Below, piece after piece: positions 9,668 through 22,194 of a stretch of DNA of 64,000 bases. The notes beneath the pieces were generated by a model. The model searched no databases. It was given only the letters and a program-made list of their open reading frames with translations, and was not told where the DNA came from. Every line of letters starts with the position of its first letter. Within the stretch, counting starts at the first letter, position 1. Location of the stretch: assembly GCA_003255025.1 (NCBI GenBank), contig QANY01003900.1:1-64000 (forward strand), given 5' to 3'. The DNA is from Datisca glomerata (taxonomy: Eukaryota; Streptophyta; Magnoliopsida; Cucurbitales; Datiscaceae). The position numbers and the translations under genes were made by a program.

Positions 9668-12600
9668 TCTTGCTACTTGGAACATAAGGGGGCTCAATGA
9701 CTCCTTAAAACAAGCTGCTGTGAGGAAGCTTTGTAAGAATTCCAATCTTTCTCTTTGTTCTTTACTTGAAACTAAAGTGAAAAACTTTAAATTCACTAAT
9801 CTTGCTAAGGCCATTTTTCCTAATTGGGAGGTGGTAGCAAACTACAATTTTGCTGCAGGTGGTAGAATTTAGGTTGCTTGGGACCCAAAAGTACTTGATG
9901 TAATAGTTTTGGATACTACTGACCAAGTTTTATTTTGTAAGCTTACTATTAAGCATTCTAATGTTGTATGTTATATCACATTCGTATATGCTTCAAATTC
10001 TAAAGTGATCAGGAAGAAGCTTTGGGAATCCTTGTGCTCCCACCACTCACTCACTTCTCATGCCCCATGGCTTATCACCGGAGATTTCAATGTTATTGCC
10101 TCCCCTAGTGAGAAATCAGGAGGAGCTAAGGGATGGGATGATGGCATCTTTGACTTCAACAAATGCACTTTCACTATTGAGGTTGAGGACCTTGCATACT
10201 CAGGTTGTCAATTCACATGGTCAAACAAGCATAATGATGGAACCTTTATTATGTGTAAGTTGGATAGAGCCATGGCAAATATTCACTGGATGGACTCGTT
10301 CCCTGACACAAAGTGTCTCTTTGCTCCTCCCGGCATCTCTGATCACAGTCCAATTGTCTTACAAATGGAGAAGGACTCCTATAAACCAAGAGTAAGCTTC
10401 AAGTTTTTTGAGTTTTGGTTTGAAAGAGAAGGGTTTTGGCAGCTTTTGGATAGAGTTTGGGGGGCTGAGATTTCAGGGACAGCAATGTTTAGGCTCTGTA
10501 AGAAGCTTAAGGCACTCAAAGGTGAACTGAGGAGGTTCAACCAAAGATTTTGCAGTGATCTTCCTTCTAGAGTTAAATTGGCTGAAGCACACATGGAGTC
10601 AATTCAAAACTTGTTGGGAAATGACCCTTTAAATGCATTGTTACAGGCTCAGGAGAGAGATGCATGCTCCAAATTCTTTGAGCTTAGACATGCTGAAGAG
10701 AGCTTCTACAGGCAGAAGTCAAGAGTACAGTGGCTTCAGTTGGGTGATCAGAACACTTCTTTCTTTTTTCAAAGTATGAAAAAGAATAGATTCAAAACCA
10801 GGATTACACACCTGGACAACCAAGGCTCTCTACTTACTTCCCATGAGGAGATCCAGGATCATATATTAGATTACTACAAAAATCTCTTGGGTACACCAAA
10901 TGAAGAAATGGGAGTCAATTGGAGTATACTTGATTGTGCTTTGCCAAGAAAGCTTGGACCTGATCAGGCTGTACCTTTGGCTCTTCCCATTGAAGAAAAT
11001 GAGGTCAAGCAAGCTATTTTCAGTATGGGAAGTGGCAAAGCTCCTGGACCAGATGGTTTTTCAGCTGGGTTCTTTAAGAAAGCATGGCATGTGGTGGGTG
11101 GGGATGTAACCAAAGCTGTTTTGGAGTTCTTTACTACAGGTAACCTCCTAAAAGAGGTTAACTCAACTGCAATCACCTTAATACCAAAAGTCCCTAATCC
11201 CACTAGTATTGGGGACTTTAGACCTATCTCTTGCTGCAATGTAGTCTACAAGTGCATCACAAAAATACTTGCTGAAAGACTCAAGCTTGTATTACCCAAC
11301 ATCGTAAGTCAGAACCAAAGTGCTTTTATCCCAGGAAGGAGAATGGCTGACAATATTTTTCTCTCCCAAGAATTACTTAGAAGCTACCATAGATCACTTG
11401 GTTTGCCAAGGTGTGCTCTCAAGGTGGACCTTAAGAAAGCCTATGATAGTGTGAACTGGTCACTAATAGGTAAAGCTTTTCAATGCCTTGGCTTCCCAAA
11501 TGTTTTCATTTCTTGGGTCATGGAGTGCCTTTCTTCTCCCTCATACTCAGTGAATATAAATGGTGAGCTGCATGGTTACTTTAGGGGTGCTAAAGGAATT
11601 AGACAAGGGGATCCAATCTCTCCTTACATCTTTGTCATCATCATGGAGGTCTTGACAGGGATCTTGAGCTTTGCAGCCAAACACTCAGAGTTCCAGTTCC
11701 ATTGGAGGTGCAAAGAGCTTAACTTAGTTAATCTGTGCTTTGCTGATGACCTACTCTTATTCTGTAAAGGAGACAAAAAAAGCGTGCATGTGCTTAAGGA
11801 AGCTTTGGCCATTTTCCAAGAGCTATCAGGGCTTCAACCAAATATTTCAAAGAGTCAACTGTTCTTATCAGGGGTGAGCACAGAGATGTCTTCTATCATT
11901 CATGCTGAACTGGGTTTTACAGAAGGGTCTCTTCCAGTTAGATATCTTGGTGTCCCACTCATTACAACCAAGCTTACCAAATCAGATTGTCAAGGTTTGG
12001 TTGACAGACTCACTATGAGAATCAGTTCTTGGGAATCAAAGTATTTGTCTTATGCTGGAAGACTCCAACTTATCAAGTCTGTCCTTATGGCTATGGTCAA
12101 CTTTTGGAGTGGTCTCTTCATTCTCCCTAAAAGAGTGGTGAAGACAGTCCAATGCTTGGTAAGAAATTTTCTATGGAATGGCCAAGATACTAAAGCTTCT
12201 GGGGCCAAGGTAGCTTGGGCAGACCTATGTTTTGACAAGGTACAAGGTGGGTTGGGCCTTAGGGATTTGGTTCTAGCTAATGAAGTTGCTATAGCCAAAC
12301 ACTTATGGTTCTTGCTACTCCCTTCTAAAAGATCACTTTGGAAAGATTGGTGTCAAACATACCTAATCAGAAAGAGTTCAATTTTCTTGGTTTCCATTCC
12401 TTCAAACCCATCTTGGGTTTGGAGAAAGCTTCTCAAGCTCAGGAGCAAGTTTCTGCCCTTTTGCTCTATAACTATTGGAGATGGTACTACTGTGAAGCTT
12501 CTTACAGATAATTGGCATCCTCTAGGTGTCCTTTGGGCCAGATTTGGGCAAAGACTTTTGTCAGGAACTTCTTGGACTATGGACTCTATGGTGAGTGTTG

Positions 12601-13312
12601 TCATTCAAGACAATCAATGGCATTGGCCAACTTCAAACACCTTTGAGTTTCTTGAGATTAGAAGTGTTCCAATTCCTCCTCCCCAAGCTCAACGACAAGA
12701 TGTTTGGAAATGGAGTTCAAGTCAGAATGGAGATTTCTCTCTAAGTCTAACCTATAAGGCACTGTCCCCTACAAGACAACCGGTTAAGTGGGCAAAGGTG
12801 ATATGGTTCTCTAAACACATCCCAAGGTGCAGCTTTATCTCTTGGTTGGCTTTGAGAAACAAACTTTCCACTAGAGATAGGGTTGCACAATGGGACCAAA
12901 CGCCAGGGTTTTCTTCTGATTGTGTGTGTTGTGTTGGCTGCCAGGAGACACATGAGCATCTTTTTATCAATTGTTGTTATGCAGCCAGAGTTTGGGCCAC
13001 ATTGTGAACAAATGTGATCTACACTGCCAGGTTAGGGATTGGGATCAGTTTGTAGATTGGATGCTAGCTAATGCAACAGGGAAGTCACTCAGAGGAGTCA
13101 TAGTTAAGCTAGCTTTTACTTCCTTCATCTATTATATATGGAGAGAAAGAAATGCAAGGATTTTTGAAGGCAAAATCAGAGATTCCAAGATCCTAACTGA
13201 AGCTATTTCACAATTAGTCAAATTAAGGCTTTGGGATTCGAAGTGTTTTGGCACTAATGATACTAATCTACGTTTAGTGGATAGATGGGGTCTTAACCCA
13301 AGCATTTTGTAA
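9660..13312 (+). pseudogene. LINE B ORF2 (endonuclease-RT-zf-RVT), one stop and one frameshift
   Basis: ORF2 starts at ATG 9660 (MFNLATWNIRGLN) and spans about 1217 codons. The endonuclease motifs are WNIRG, LLETKV, WLITGDFNVI, CQFTWSN, KLDRAM and ISDHSPIV. The RT shows GKAPGPDGFSAGFFKK, LKVDLKKAYDSVNW (catalytic Asp), RQGDPISPYIF and CFADDLLLFC (FADD at 11739-11750). RYLGVPL and GLGLRDLVLANEVA follow. zf-RVT is at CVCC then HEHLFINC near 12925-12975, and the tail is FIYYIWRERNARIFEG. There is no RNase H. Two defects are seen: an in-frame TAG at 9870-9872, and loss of one base near 13003-13007 that creates a premature TGA. The sibling copy at 14535 keeps that base. Confidence 0.9.
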
Positions 13313-13487
13313 ACCTTGGCTGTCTTATGAAGCATTGATATCTAATTTCAATACTTTACATATTACCAGTTTAATTTGCGTGCAGATCTTAAGCCTCTAA
13401 TCAGGCTCTAATTTTGTACTTCCTGGGGTATGCCACTTGTACATGTGTAAGTATCTTTTGGTTTATACAATTTGTTTACCAAAAAAA

Positions 13488-15026
13488 TGGAGGTCTTGAC
13501 AGGGATCTTGAGCTTTGCAGCCAAACACTCAGAGTTCCAGTTCCGTTGGAGGTGCAAAGAGCTTAACTTAGTCAATCTGTGCTTTGCTGATGACCTACTC
13601 TTGTTCTGTAAAGGAGACAAAAACAGTGTGCATGTGCTTAAGGAAGCTTTGGCCATTTTCCAAGAGCTATCAAGGCTTCAACCAAATATTTCAAAGAGTC
13701 AACTATTCTTATTAGGGGTGAGCCAGAGATGTCTTCTATCATTCATGTTGAACTGGGTTTTACAGAAGGGTCTCTTTCAGGTAGATATCTTGGTGTCCCA
13801 CTCATTACAACCAAGCTTACCAAGGTACAAGGTGGTCAAGGTTTGGTTGACAGACTCACTATGAGAATCAGGTCTTAGGAATCAAAGTATTTGTCTTATG
13901 CAGGAAGACTCCAACTGATCAAGACTGTCCTTATGGCTATGGTCAACTTTTGAAGTGGTCTCTTCATTCACCCTAAAAAAGTGGTGAAGACAGTCCAATG
14001 CTTGGTAAGAAATTTTCTATGGAATGGCCAAGATACTAAAGCTTCTGGGGCCAAGGTAGCTTGGGCAAACCTATGTTTTGACAAGGTACAAGGTGGGTTG
14101 GGCCTTAGGGATTTGGTTCTAGCTAATGAAGTTGCTATAGGTAAACACTTATGGTTCTTGCTACTCCCTTCTAAAAGATCACTTTGGAAAGATTGATGTC
14201 AAACATACCTAATCAGAAAGAGTTCAATTTTCTTGCATTTCATTCCTTCTAACCCATCTTGGGTTTGGAGAATGGAGATTTCTCTCTAAGTCTAACCTAT
14301 ATGGCACTGTCCCCTACAAGACAACCGTTTAAGTGGGAAAAGATGATATGGTTCTTTGACCACATCCCAAGGTGCAGCTTTATCTCTTGGTTGGCTTTGA
14401 GAAACAAACTTTCCACTAGAGATAGGGTTGCACAATGGGACCAAACACCCGGGTTTTGTTCTGATTGTGTGTCTTGCGTTGGCTACCAGGAGACACACGA
14501 GCATCTTTTTGTCAATTGTTGTTATTCAGCTAGAGTATGGGCCACACTTGTGAACAAATGTGATCTACACTACTAGGTTAGGGATTGGGATCAGTTTGTA
14601 GGCTAGCTAATGCAAAAGGGAAGTCACTCAGAGGAATCCTAGTTAAGCTAGCTTTTACTTCCTTCATCTATTATATATGGGGAGAAAGAAATGCAAGGAT
14701 ATTTTAAAGCAAAATCAGAGATTCCAAGATCCTAACTTAAGCTATTTCACAATTAGTCAGATTAAGGCTTTGGGATTCGAAATATTTTGGCACTAATGAT
14801 ACTAATCAAAGTTTAGTGGATAGATGGGGTCTTAACCCAAGCATTTTGTAAACCTTTGCTGTCTTATGAAGCATTGATATCTAATTTCAGTACTTTACAT
14901 ATTACCAGTTTAATTTGCGTGCAGATCTTAAGCCTCTAATTAGGCTCTAATTTTGTATTTCCTGGGGTATGCCCCATGTACATGTGTAAGTATCTTTTGG
15001 TTTATACAATTTGTTTCCAAAAAAAA
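13488..15026 (+). mobile_element. LINE B2, 5'-truncated sibling of LINE B
   Basis: The copy starts exactly after the A-run of LINE B. It is collinear with LINE B from about 11643 to 13487, with very high identity judged by eye. It begins in the RT at MEVLTGILSF, keeps CFADDLLLFC, and ends in the same 3' UTR with an A-run at about 15018-15025. About 300 bp corresponding to 12426-12728 of LINE B are deleted near 14270. Further stops (near 13876, 13952 and 14196) and small deletions make it non-coding. It was probably inserted, or duplicated, at the A-tail of LINE B. Confidence 0.85.
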
Positions 15027-15600
15027 TGTAGCTGAACTGACTTTTGATACCCAAAACATGTTTGGGATAAGAATTTGGAGTGTTTTGATCGTTTATGGTG
15101 CTTCTAGTACCATACAGAGTCTAAAAGACCTAGCGGGACGTGTTTAGGCCCAAACTAGATGAAATTGGCTAAACTTGGATATTTTGGGCATGCCACATAC
15201 TCGAACTGACTTTTGACACCCGAAACAAGTTTGGGGTAAGAATTTGTAGTGTTTTGGACATTTTAGGTGCTTCTAGTGCCATACGGAGTGAAAAAGACCC
15301 AATGAGACTTGTTAAGGCCTAAACTAGACAAACTTTGCTAAACTTTGGATCTTTTGGGCATGTTATGTACTCGAATAGACGTTTGACCTCAAAAACACGT
15401 TTGGGATAAGAATTTGGAGGGTTGTGGTCGTTTTAGGTACTTCTAGTGCCATACTGAAAACACTTTTTGTAAAACGCTTCTAGTGCCATACGGAAAGCTG
15501 ACTTTTGACACCCAAAACAAGTTTGGGATAATAATTTGTAGTGTTTTGGACATTTTAAGTGCTTCTAGTGCCATATGGAAAAAACACAGATGCTTCTAGT
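15027..15600 (+). repeat. Satellite block 4 (same about 168-bp family)
   Basis: About 3.3 monomers follow the A-run of LINE B2. They match block 1 from about 1085 onward base by base with few differences, including rarer variants such as 'gtgttttgatcgtttt' and 'cttggatattttggg'. Compared with block 1 there is one extra partial monomer of about 80 bp at about 15494-15575. The array leads into the second copy of the LINE A ORF1 region. Confidence 0.85.
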
Positions 15601-16803
15601 GAGAGAAGCTCTCCCTTCTCTTTAAAATTCTAAGTTTTGGTGCTCTTGCCTCACCCTACCTTTGGAGGAGTTTGGCAGGTTCATAATGGTGAATGAAGGG
15701 AATTTTTCTCAAGATTCAGGAGTTGGTGAGGACATTAAAGGTGTTGGAAAGGGCATCAATGGAACTCCTTCCCAAGGAAAGTCAGCTTTGATGAACCAAG
15801 AGAGGAGGAAACCCTTTTTTAGTGTCAAGGTAGTTAGAGAAGTAAATTCTCCTGGGAGTGTCCTAAATTGTCAAAGTGAGAGCTCTGAAGGAGCTATTAT
15901 TATTTCCTCTTTTGAGGGGAAGAACCATAATCTAGCTGAACCATCTTCTTCATTATGAAAGGGAGAAAATCAGAATGGTTCCTTTGACCAGAAGAAAGTA
16001 AACTAAGCTTCTCTTACTGACCAGCTTCGGTATAGTCTTAATCAGAGCCGTGGTGTTCATGGAGAAGCTAGAGGAGATGCTCGGAGGTCCTTGAGCTTAC
16101 CCAAGCTTCGTGGGGTTGAAGAAGAAGCCAAAGATCTCTTGGTTAGTGAAGAAAATCAAATTCTGGCATAGTGTTCTGTCTTCCTCTCCGGGTTTTAGGG
16201 GAGCTTGTCTCCTTCCAATTAATGCTAGGAGTGACCTTCTTGCAGCTATAGTGGCTCCTCAAATCAAGGAGCCTTTTGACAGCCTTTTTTATGTGTCCTT
16301 GGATATTGGGAATAATCAAACTAGGGAAGATGGGATATAAAATCTTGAGGATATTTCTCTCTCCTATGACAATGATGTGAATGTTGGTGGGTCCAAAGGC
16401 TGGTGGCAGACTTTCTCTCCTCTCTTAGCTCCACCTGAGCATTAATTATGAGTGACAAGGTGGATGTGACCTTTCCCAAGGAAGGCAAGGGCTCCGATGG
16501 TCGTGCCATTGAGCTTGGAGAAGCTTCTCTCTCTCCTAAATCTGATTCTAAAGGAAAACAGAATTGAGCTCTTCTCCTTCTCCTCTGATTTCCTCCTCTA
16601 ATAACCTTCACGAAAATAGATTTTATCAAGACCTTTTAAATAATAATGGTGTAGCTCAAGAGAAACCAGATTGTTCTTGGGCTGAAAAGGTTAAGGGAAA
16701 CCTTAAAAAGAAGCTAAGCTTAGGATATGTGAGCTCTTCTTATGAGAGAGTCTCACATCTCTCTAGAACTTCCCCCCATCTCGCCGCCTAGGTTCATCCT
16801 TAC
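15601..16803 (+). mobile_element. LINE A2: second copy of LINE A 5' leader and ORF1
   Basis: This is nearly identical to 1572-2775. The N-terminal ORF1 frame is better kept: an open frame at 15662-15958 includes MVNEGNFSQDSGVGEDIKG. It ends at a TGA at 15956-15958. The later fragments (16110-16340 and 16449 onward) carry the same breaks as LINE A, plus a new stop just after 16560. Identity to LINE A ends at 'ggttcatccttact', exactly where LINE A has its DUF4283 deletion. The shared breaks show both copies descend from one already defective element. Confidence 0.8.
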
Positions 16804-17700
16804 TACTCTATCGAACTTGGCCTTGGGCTTTGGCGAGCTTGGGGCTAGGCTCTCCTCTCTTCTTTATTGTCTTGTAAGCACGGAGGGGGACTGAGTGCTA
16901 TGCATCAGAGTTTAAGGCTTGGAGAAGTTGTTCGTTGGATCTCAGTCTCCCACATGCATTGTCACCAAGAGATGCGTTTTGGAGGTAAGACTCGGTTAAT
17001 TAATTATGGTTCTGGTGAATCTAAGGTACTCGGCTCTCCTACTCCGTAATTTGGGTAGGGATTTGGATCGTGGTTCTCACGGTCTTGGGTTTTCTACAAC
17101 ATAGTCTTAGAGGTATGTTTTGAGTTTCTGTGATTTGGTGTTTCTGCAACAGAGTCATTAGAGATGGGGCTCGGGCTTCTCTCCATCGAGGCCCCTCCAC
17201 GTAGACATGGAGGTGGTCTTTGGTTCTCTCCCCTTGCGCCTGCTTGCCGGGAAAATATGGTTCTCGAGCTTGTGAAGGTTGGTTTTCCTTTTTGGTAGTC
17301 GTGACTGGTCGTTGGCTCCCTATCCTAAGGTGATCGTTGTAGTCCCAATCAGAGCTGGGACCTTCCCTCATCGGAGTGAGGATGGTTGCACTCTGTCACT
17401 GCATTTCTTCCTGGCTATTTCATGTGGAGTTTTTGAGATCCTGAGTATCCCATTGGCCGTGACAGATGAGGTTATATCTCTCACGTGACCTTGGTCGAGG
17501 CTTCCTAGAGAGGTCACTTGTGTTAACTGTGATATATTGCTGAGAGAGGTTGATCAAATATGAGCTGCTCGATGTACTGGTTACCTGTCATGGGATAGAC
17601 GAGGCTACATCTTCCATGTTCAACTTTGCCGAGGTTGCCTAGTGAGGTTACTCGATAATGAATTATTTGGTTTGGATTGGTTTTACATGTTTGGTTGATT
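16804..17700. other. GC-richer unassigned segment after LINE A2
   Basis: This segment is richer in G and C than its surroundings. It contains two imperfect copies, about 150 bp apart, of a stretch resembling 'gatgaggttatatctctcac' then 'ccgaggttgcctagtgaggtt' (near 17465 and 17605). No open frame resembles a known protein. It could be LTR or other transposon-derived non-coding DNA; that is a guess. Confidence 0.35.
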
Positions 17701-19160
17701 TGGTTTGCTTCTTTATCAATCTCATTATATTGGTTTGATTATAAAATTAATCTAAAACCAAACCAACCCGACCAATGAACATCCCTAATTGCTACAACCA
17801 AAGAAGTTATTAACGAATTTATATTTAAATTCTCTGATGTTCTAACAAATAAGAGATCTTATTTTTCGAACAATCTACACCTTTTATTATCTTTTCAACT
17901 GTCATGATCATCTATGCACATTTTTCAAAAACCTTATATATTTTTTTATTCTGAGTTGACCCGCACCATTTATAATTTGTATTCTAAATCAATCCAACAT
18001 AACCTCTAGTTCTATTAAATTGGAAATGATATCAATTCAAAGATTTCTCGTCCACAGCCATGAATAAAAAGTATAAGAACTAAAATGATAAAAATAAAAC
18101 TAAATTGAGCATGGTTCCCAAATAATGTTATGAGTTCAAAAAATGGATCTAATTATATTTAACTAAATTAAGTAATTCAAAACTTTTTGAAAATTAAAAA
18201 AAGTCATAAATAATAATAATGTTAAACTATACATAATTAACATCTCAGTTAGTCAAACAAAATTGTTCTAAATGGTAAGCAGTCTGGAATTTTCATGTAA
18301 AAACAATTAAATGCATATATACTTGCATTAAATTTTTATTATACTTTCTCCCAAATTGCACGCTTCGTGGATACCAATGGCCCAGATGCAAGCATCGGAT
18401 GCCACCAAATGACTCATATTTACCACGCTTTTGATTCCCATCTCCATTCAATTTTAAGTATAATATATATCCTATCATTAAATGGAGTTTCTTTTTTCAA
18501 CTTCTTTCTTTCATGAGGCTGCTTTCAATGAAATAGATCTCTTCTTATTAGAATATTTAACAAAGAAGAATTTATGTTTAAATTGTGACCGTTTATACAA
18601 GAACAAACGGCCACGATCATCTCAGTACTTATACTGAGGTGAAAAATAATTATCTTACCTCCTCCCATTGTGATCTCCGTCTCATGTGAGCAGTCTGCCA
18701 CCACATAAAAGTATTGTATTTAGGTCAACCCTCACCCATAAAGATCTGGGCAAAGTGTAATAACCTTTCATGCATTGTTTTGCAAGCACATAAACATTAA
18801 CAAAAGTTAGTACTTCAAAAATATTCACGGTTAAGCCTTTTATTATACAACATGAATTATCTTCTAATCAAACAATATAAGTATTAAAATAAATTTTCTT
18901 TTTCCTTTTTGTTTAGGATTTCCATTTCTTATTTATTTAATCTATATCCTCCCAGGAAAGCTCCCAAAGAAGCAGTTGACCAGCTCCAAAATAAATTACA
19001 ACTTGTTCATATAATGTGTGTGTGTATATATATATTATATTTATATTTGGTACTAAGAAGAAAAGCCACACATACATGTATATCTATATATTATTTTGTT
19101 ATAAAAATCACTAATTATATACAGTTCGGGAATGATATCTCTGCTTCAAAGCAATGAGGA
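17701..19160. other. AT-rich intergenic DNA upstream of the DUF1218 gene
   Basis: No gene or element is recognised. The sequence is AT-rich and low in coding potential on both strands. Its last 150 bp hold TA-rich runs that may belong to the promoter of the downstream gene. Confidence 0.5.
19020..19100 (+). promoter_or_regulatory. Candidate core promoter region of the DUF1218 gene
   Basis: TATA-like runs ('tatatatattatatttatat' near 19026 and 'tatctatatatta' near 19080) lie 250-310 bp upstream of the ATG at 19336. Sequence between them and the ATG is purine-rich and then CT-rich, as in many plant 5' UTRs. TA-rich runs are common in this window, so this is weak evidence. Confidence 0.25.
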
Positions 19161-19335
19161 AGAAGAAAGATTCAACTTTCCACAAAGGAAGAGGAAAGCC
19201 AAAGAAGAGAAGCATCAAATAATCAATACTCTTTAACATTTAATATCCCTTGAGTAAGCTCTAAGCCTTTGTTTGTTTCTTTGTTTCTTCCCCACACCTT
19301 TTCAAGCTTTTTCTCTTGTGAAGTACATAATCTCT

Positions 19336-20805
19336 ATGGAGAAACAACATTATAGATTCGAGCTAAGCTTCTCCATCGTCATCTCCCTCGTCATCTCTCT
19401 CGGCCTCGTCGCCTTCGTTTCATGTATAGCTGCTGAACTAAAAAGAGCAAAGGTAGTAGCTTCTCTCTCTTTGATCATATATGAATTATGCAAGACCATT
19501 AATTTTTTCCAAAATTAATGGTCTTTTTGTTTTGCTGTTTTTGTAGAAGGAAGATATCAAGCTGGACGGAAGGCTTTGTTACTTGCCGGAAAATCGGGCG
19601 TTCGGGTTCGGAGTTGCAGCTCTGATTTGTTTATGTATAGCTCAGATCATTGGGAATTCAATAGTTTGCACTCAGTTGTGCTCTACAAGGAAGAGAAATG
19701 GTTGCAATGCTAAAACACAAAATGTTGCAAGATGTGTTGGAGTCCTTTCCTGGTAGGTGATCCATCCTCTTCATTGCAGTAATCAATTCTTATCAGAAAT
19801 TCGGTTCTTAATTGATCACTAATTTACCAAACTAATTATGGAAATTACCACCAAACAATTGTTATTTTTTGTCCCTCAATTATGACTCACTATTTATATT
19901 TTTGGTCTCTAATTTTTTTAAATAATTTATTTAGTATTTGAACTTTTAACATGATTTAGATCAAGGTTTTCTTGTGTAAATAAGATATAAGAAAAAATAA
20001 TGACATGTGAAAAGAAAATAATGACTCGTAAGAATATGTCAAGTCATAAAAAATAATGATATGTGAAATGAAAATAATAACTCGTAAGAATGTGTTAAAT
20101 CATCAAATATAACTTAGATATCTTTGTTTTTGTAATGTTTCACTACCATGATAAAAATAAAAATTTTGATTGATATCGGATTAAAAATTTAATAACAAAA
20201 TTAATTTTAAAAAATAATTAAGTCTAGGGAAAATTCATGCCATAGTTAATAGGGCTGCCAAGTTGTTTATTTAATAGCCTCTGTTTTTCCAAATCTAATA
20301 TCTTTTCAATTAAAAAAAGGAACAGCCATTTGCATATCTTACATTGACTGAGGTAGGTTGCCATGATTGATTAAAGGAATAATAATTAGACTAAATAAAT
20401 ATTTAAAAATTTCCACTAGAGTTTATCAGAACATGGCCAGCTTCAGATGTGCCTGCATTTATTAATCTACTCCTAGATTCAACTATATAAAATATTCAGA
20501 GAAAATCAATAAAATATTTATTTTTAAATAACATGAATTAAATTATTTATCCTAGGATCAGCTTTGGAATTGCAATTATATTAATGAGTGGAGCAACGAG
20601 CATGAGCAGAAGACAACCATATGGGAAAGGATGGTTAGAGGGAGAATGCTATATGGTCAAATCCGGAGTGTATTCTGTCTCAGCAATATTAATTGTGATC
20701 ACTTTAAGTTGTACACTCGTCTCAGCCGCCTTAACAAAGAAGATGAACCAGGTCCACCCACCCCATACTTGCACAAATAGAGTGAAACAAGACAACGAAA
20801 TATGA
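19336..20805 (+). CDS. MWL1: DUF1218 membrane protein, MODIFYING WALL LIGNIN-like
   Basis: Three exons join to 573 bases (190 residues): 19336-19452, 19547-19752 and 20556-20805. Introns are GT-AG ('aaaggtagta' to 'ttttgtagaag'; 'cctggtaggt' to 'atcctaggatc'); the second splits a Trp codon. The protein has four predicted membrane spans at about residues 10-34, 58-80, 102-118 and 146-167. A short loop has Cys50 in RLCYLPENRAFGFG, and RRQPYGKGWLEGECYMVKSG lies between spans 3 and 4. This pattern is the DUF1218 family; Arabidopsis MWL1 and MWL2 modify lignin content in fibre walls, by a mechanism I do not know. Length and exon pattern look complete, with no stop or frameshift. The symbol is by similarity; another DUF1218 paralogue is possible. 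Confidence 0.85.
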
Positions 20806-22190
20806 GAGAAAATCTGTCTCGGAGAAAATTTTATTTCCAATCTAGCTCTCAAAGTACGTATATATTGATCTCCTCATTTATACGAGTCGTACATAAAATT
20901 ACATGAGACTCGTGAAAATATGTCAATCTGGAAAGGAGTATGTATTAGAGTTATTATTGTAATTTTTTTTACAACACATGATAGACTTAGAGGAAGAGGT
21001 AGAGGGATTGAATTCATTGAGGCTATCCTTAATATTATCTGGGTATTGGCTTCCTTTACAATTTCTTTCATTTTTGTGTCAAATAGGGAAGTAGTGGATG
21101 AAAAACACACTATTAATGGCCCACTAGTGGGCTATTTTGGTCCCCTAACTACACAAGATGCTAAAACATAATGATAGTATATAAACACAAATGAGAGGCA
21201 TCCCTCTTTTGTAAATGCTATTCCAAATTGGTGAGTGATAGGTACATTGATATGGATACATCATCCTCCAACATAGGCCCAATTTGTGTAATCTTTTCAA
21301 GACTCCAAAATCTACGACTCTTAGCCTATGCTTAGATCTTGAAAATCACGAGAGAAATGAAAGAAAATGCCATGAAGGATTATATTCTCATTGTTTAGAA
21401 CTTTTAGAATATAGAAATGCATTCAAAGGATTAAGCTTTTGAGCTACAAGATTTTCCAAGTTTTGGGCCAAACGAATTAATTATTCTTAGTAAAAACTTT
21501 CATGTAACAACTCTTCAAGATTTTTGATGCACTAACTCTTAAATAAATTGTGCTCATCGTCAATACTAGAAAAGTGAGTATAAGGAACAAATTAAATTAA
21601 TAATCGTCAGTTAAGTACTTTCAATGACTCAGATGATTTGAACATATTTTAACATGAATGAAATAAGTAGTTAGCAAGGAATGATCCATGAATACTTATG
21701 AGGTGTACCACAATTAAAATGGCATGAATCATATTTGTAGTTTCTACAAAAAATCTCTTTAGAGACCAAACATTTATCTCAAATCATTTTCAAAATTAGC
21801 GCCGAATGTTTTCTGCCACAAAAAAATTTGTCCTATCACCATCGTTATAGACACGTAGAGTTAGTGACGTGAACCTCACAAAGAAAAGTGAGACTCAAAA
21901 TCAATGAAGTGATTTAGTTATGATCGTTCTAATTTCAAGTTCAAGAATGAAGTAAAATAAAACAAAGACGTTAAGAAAATTGAAAGACGCTCACGCAAGA
22001 TGAGTAAATGAAAGAATTGTGAATGATACGTCTAATTTTAACGTCACAAAAAGAAAATCTCTCGATAATATTATTATGTCACAATGCTTGTAATCAATGG
22101 GTTCACAAGCTAATATAGCCAAAATACTTATGAAAAAAAGGAAACTAACAGAAATAGGAAAAATAACAAAATTAGAAGTACTACCCAGGC
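20806..22190. other. Intergenic DNA downstream of the DUF1218 gene
   Basis: No supported gene is seen. The 3' UTR of the DUF1218 gene should lie in the first few hundred bases, but no clear poly(A) signal could be chosen. An 83-codon open frame at 20920-21171 has no recognisable domain. Confidence 0.45.
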
Positions 22191-22194
22191 AGTT

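Larger units (their letters stand above)
6936..13487 (+). mobile_element. LINE B, near-complete
   Basis: This is the best preserved LINE here: about 6.5 kb with ORF1, a complete ORF2 and a 3' UTR ending in 'ggtttatacaatttgtttacc' plus an A-run at 13481-13487. Such elements move by target-primed reverse transcription: the ORF2 endonuclease nicks the target and the RT copies the RNA there. The left boundary is blurred because it abuts a minus-strand LINE fragment, and no target-site duplication could be identified. The 3' end is joined directly to a second, 5'-truncated copy of the same family. Confidence 0.85.

Noticed and set aside
17039..17371. 110-codon minus-strand frame
   Set aside because: Low-complexity composition, no domain, in an unassigned transposon-like segment.
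20920..21171. 83-codon open frame downstream of the DUF1218 gene
   Set aside because: No known motif, and no splice or promoter support; likely chance.
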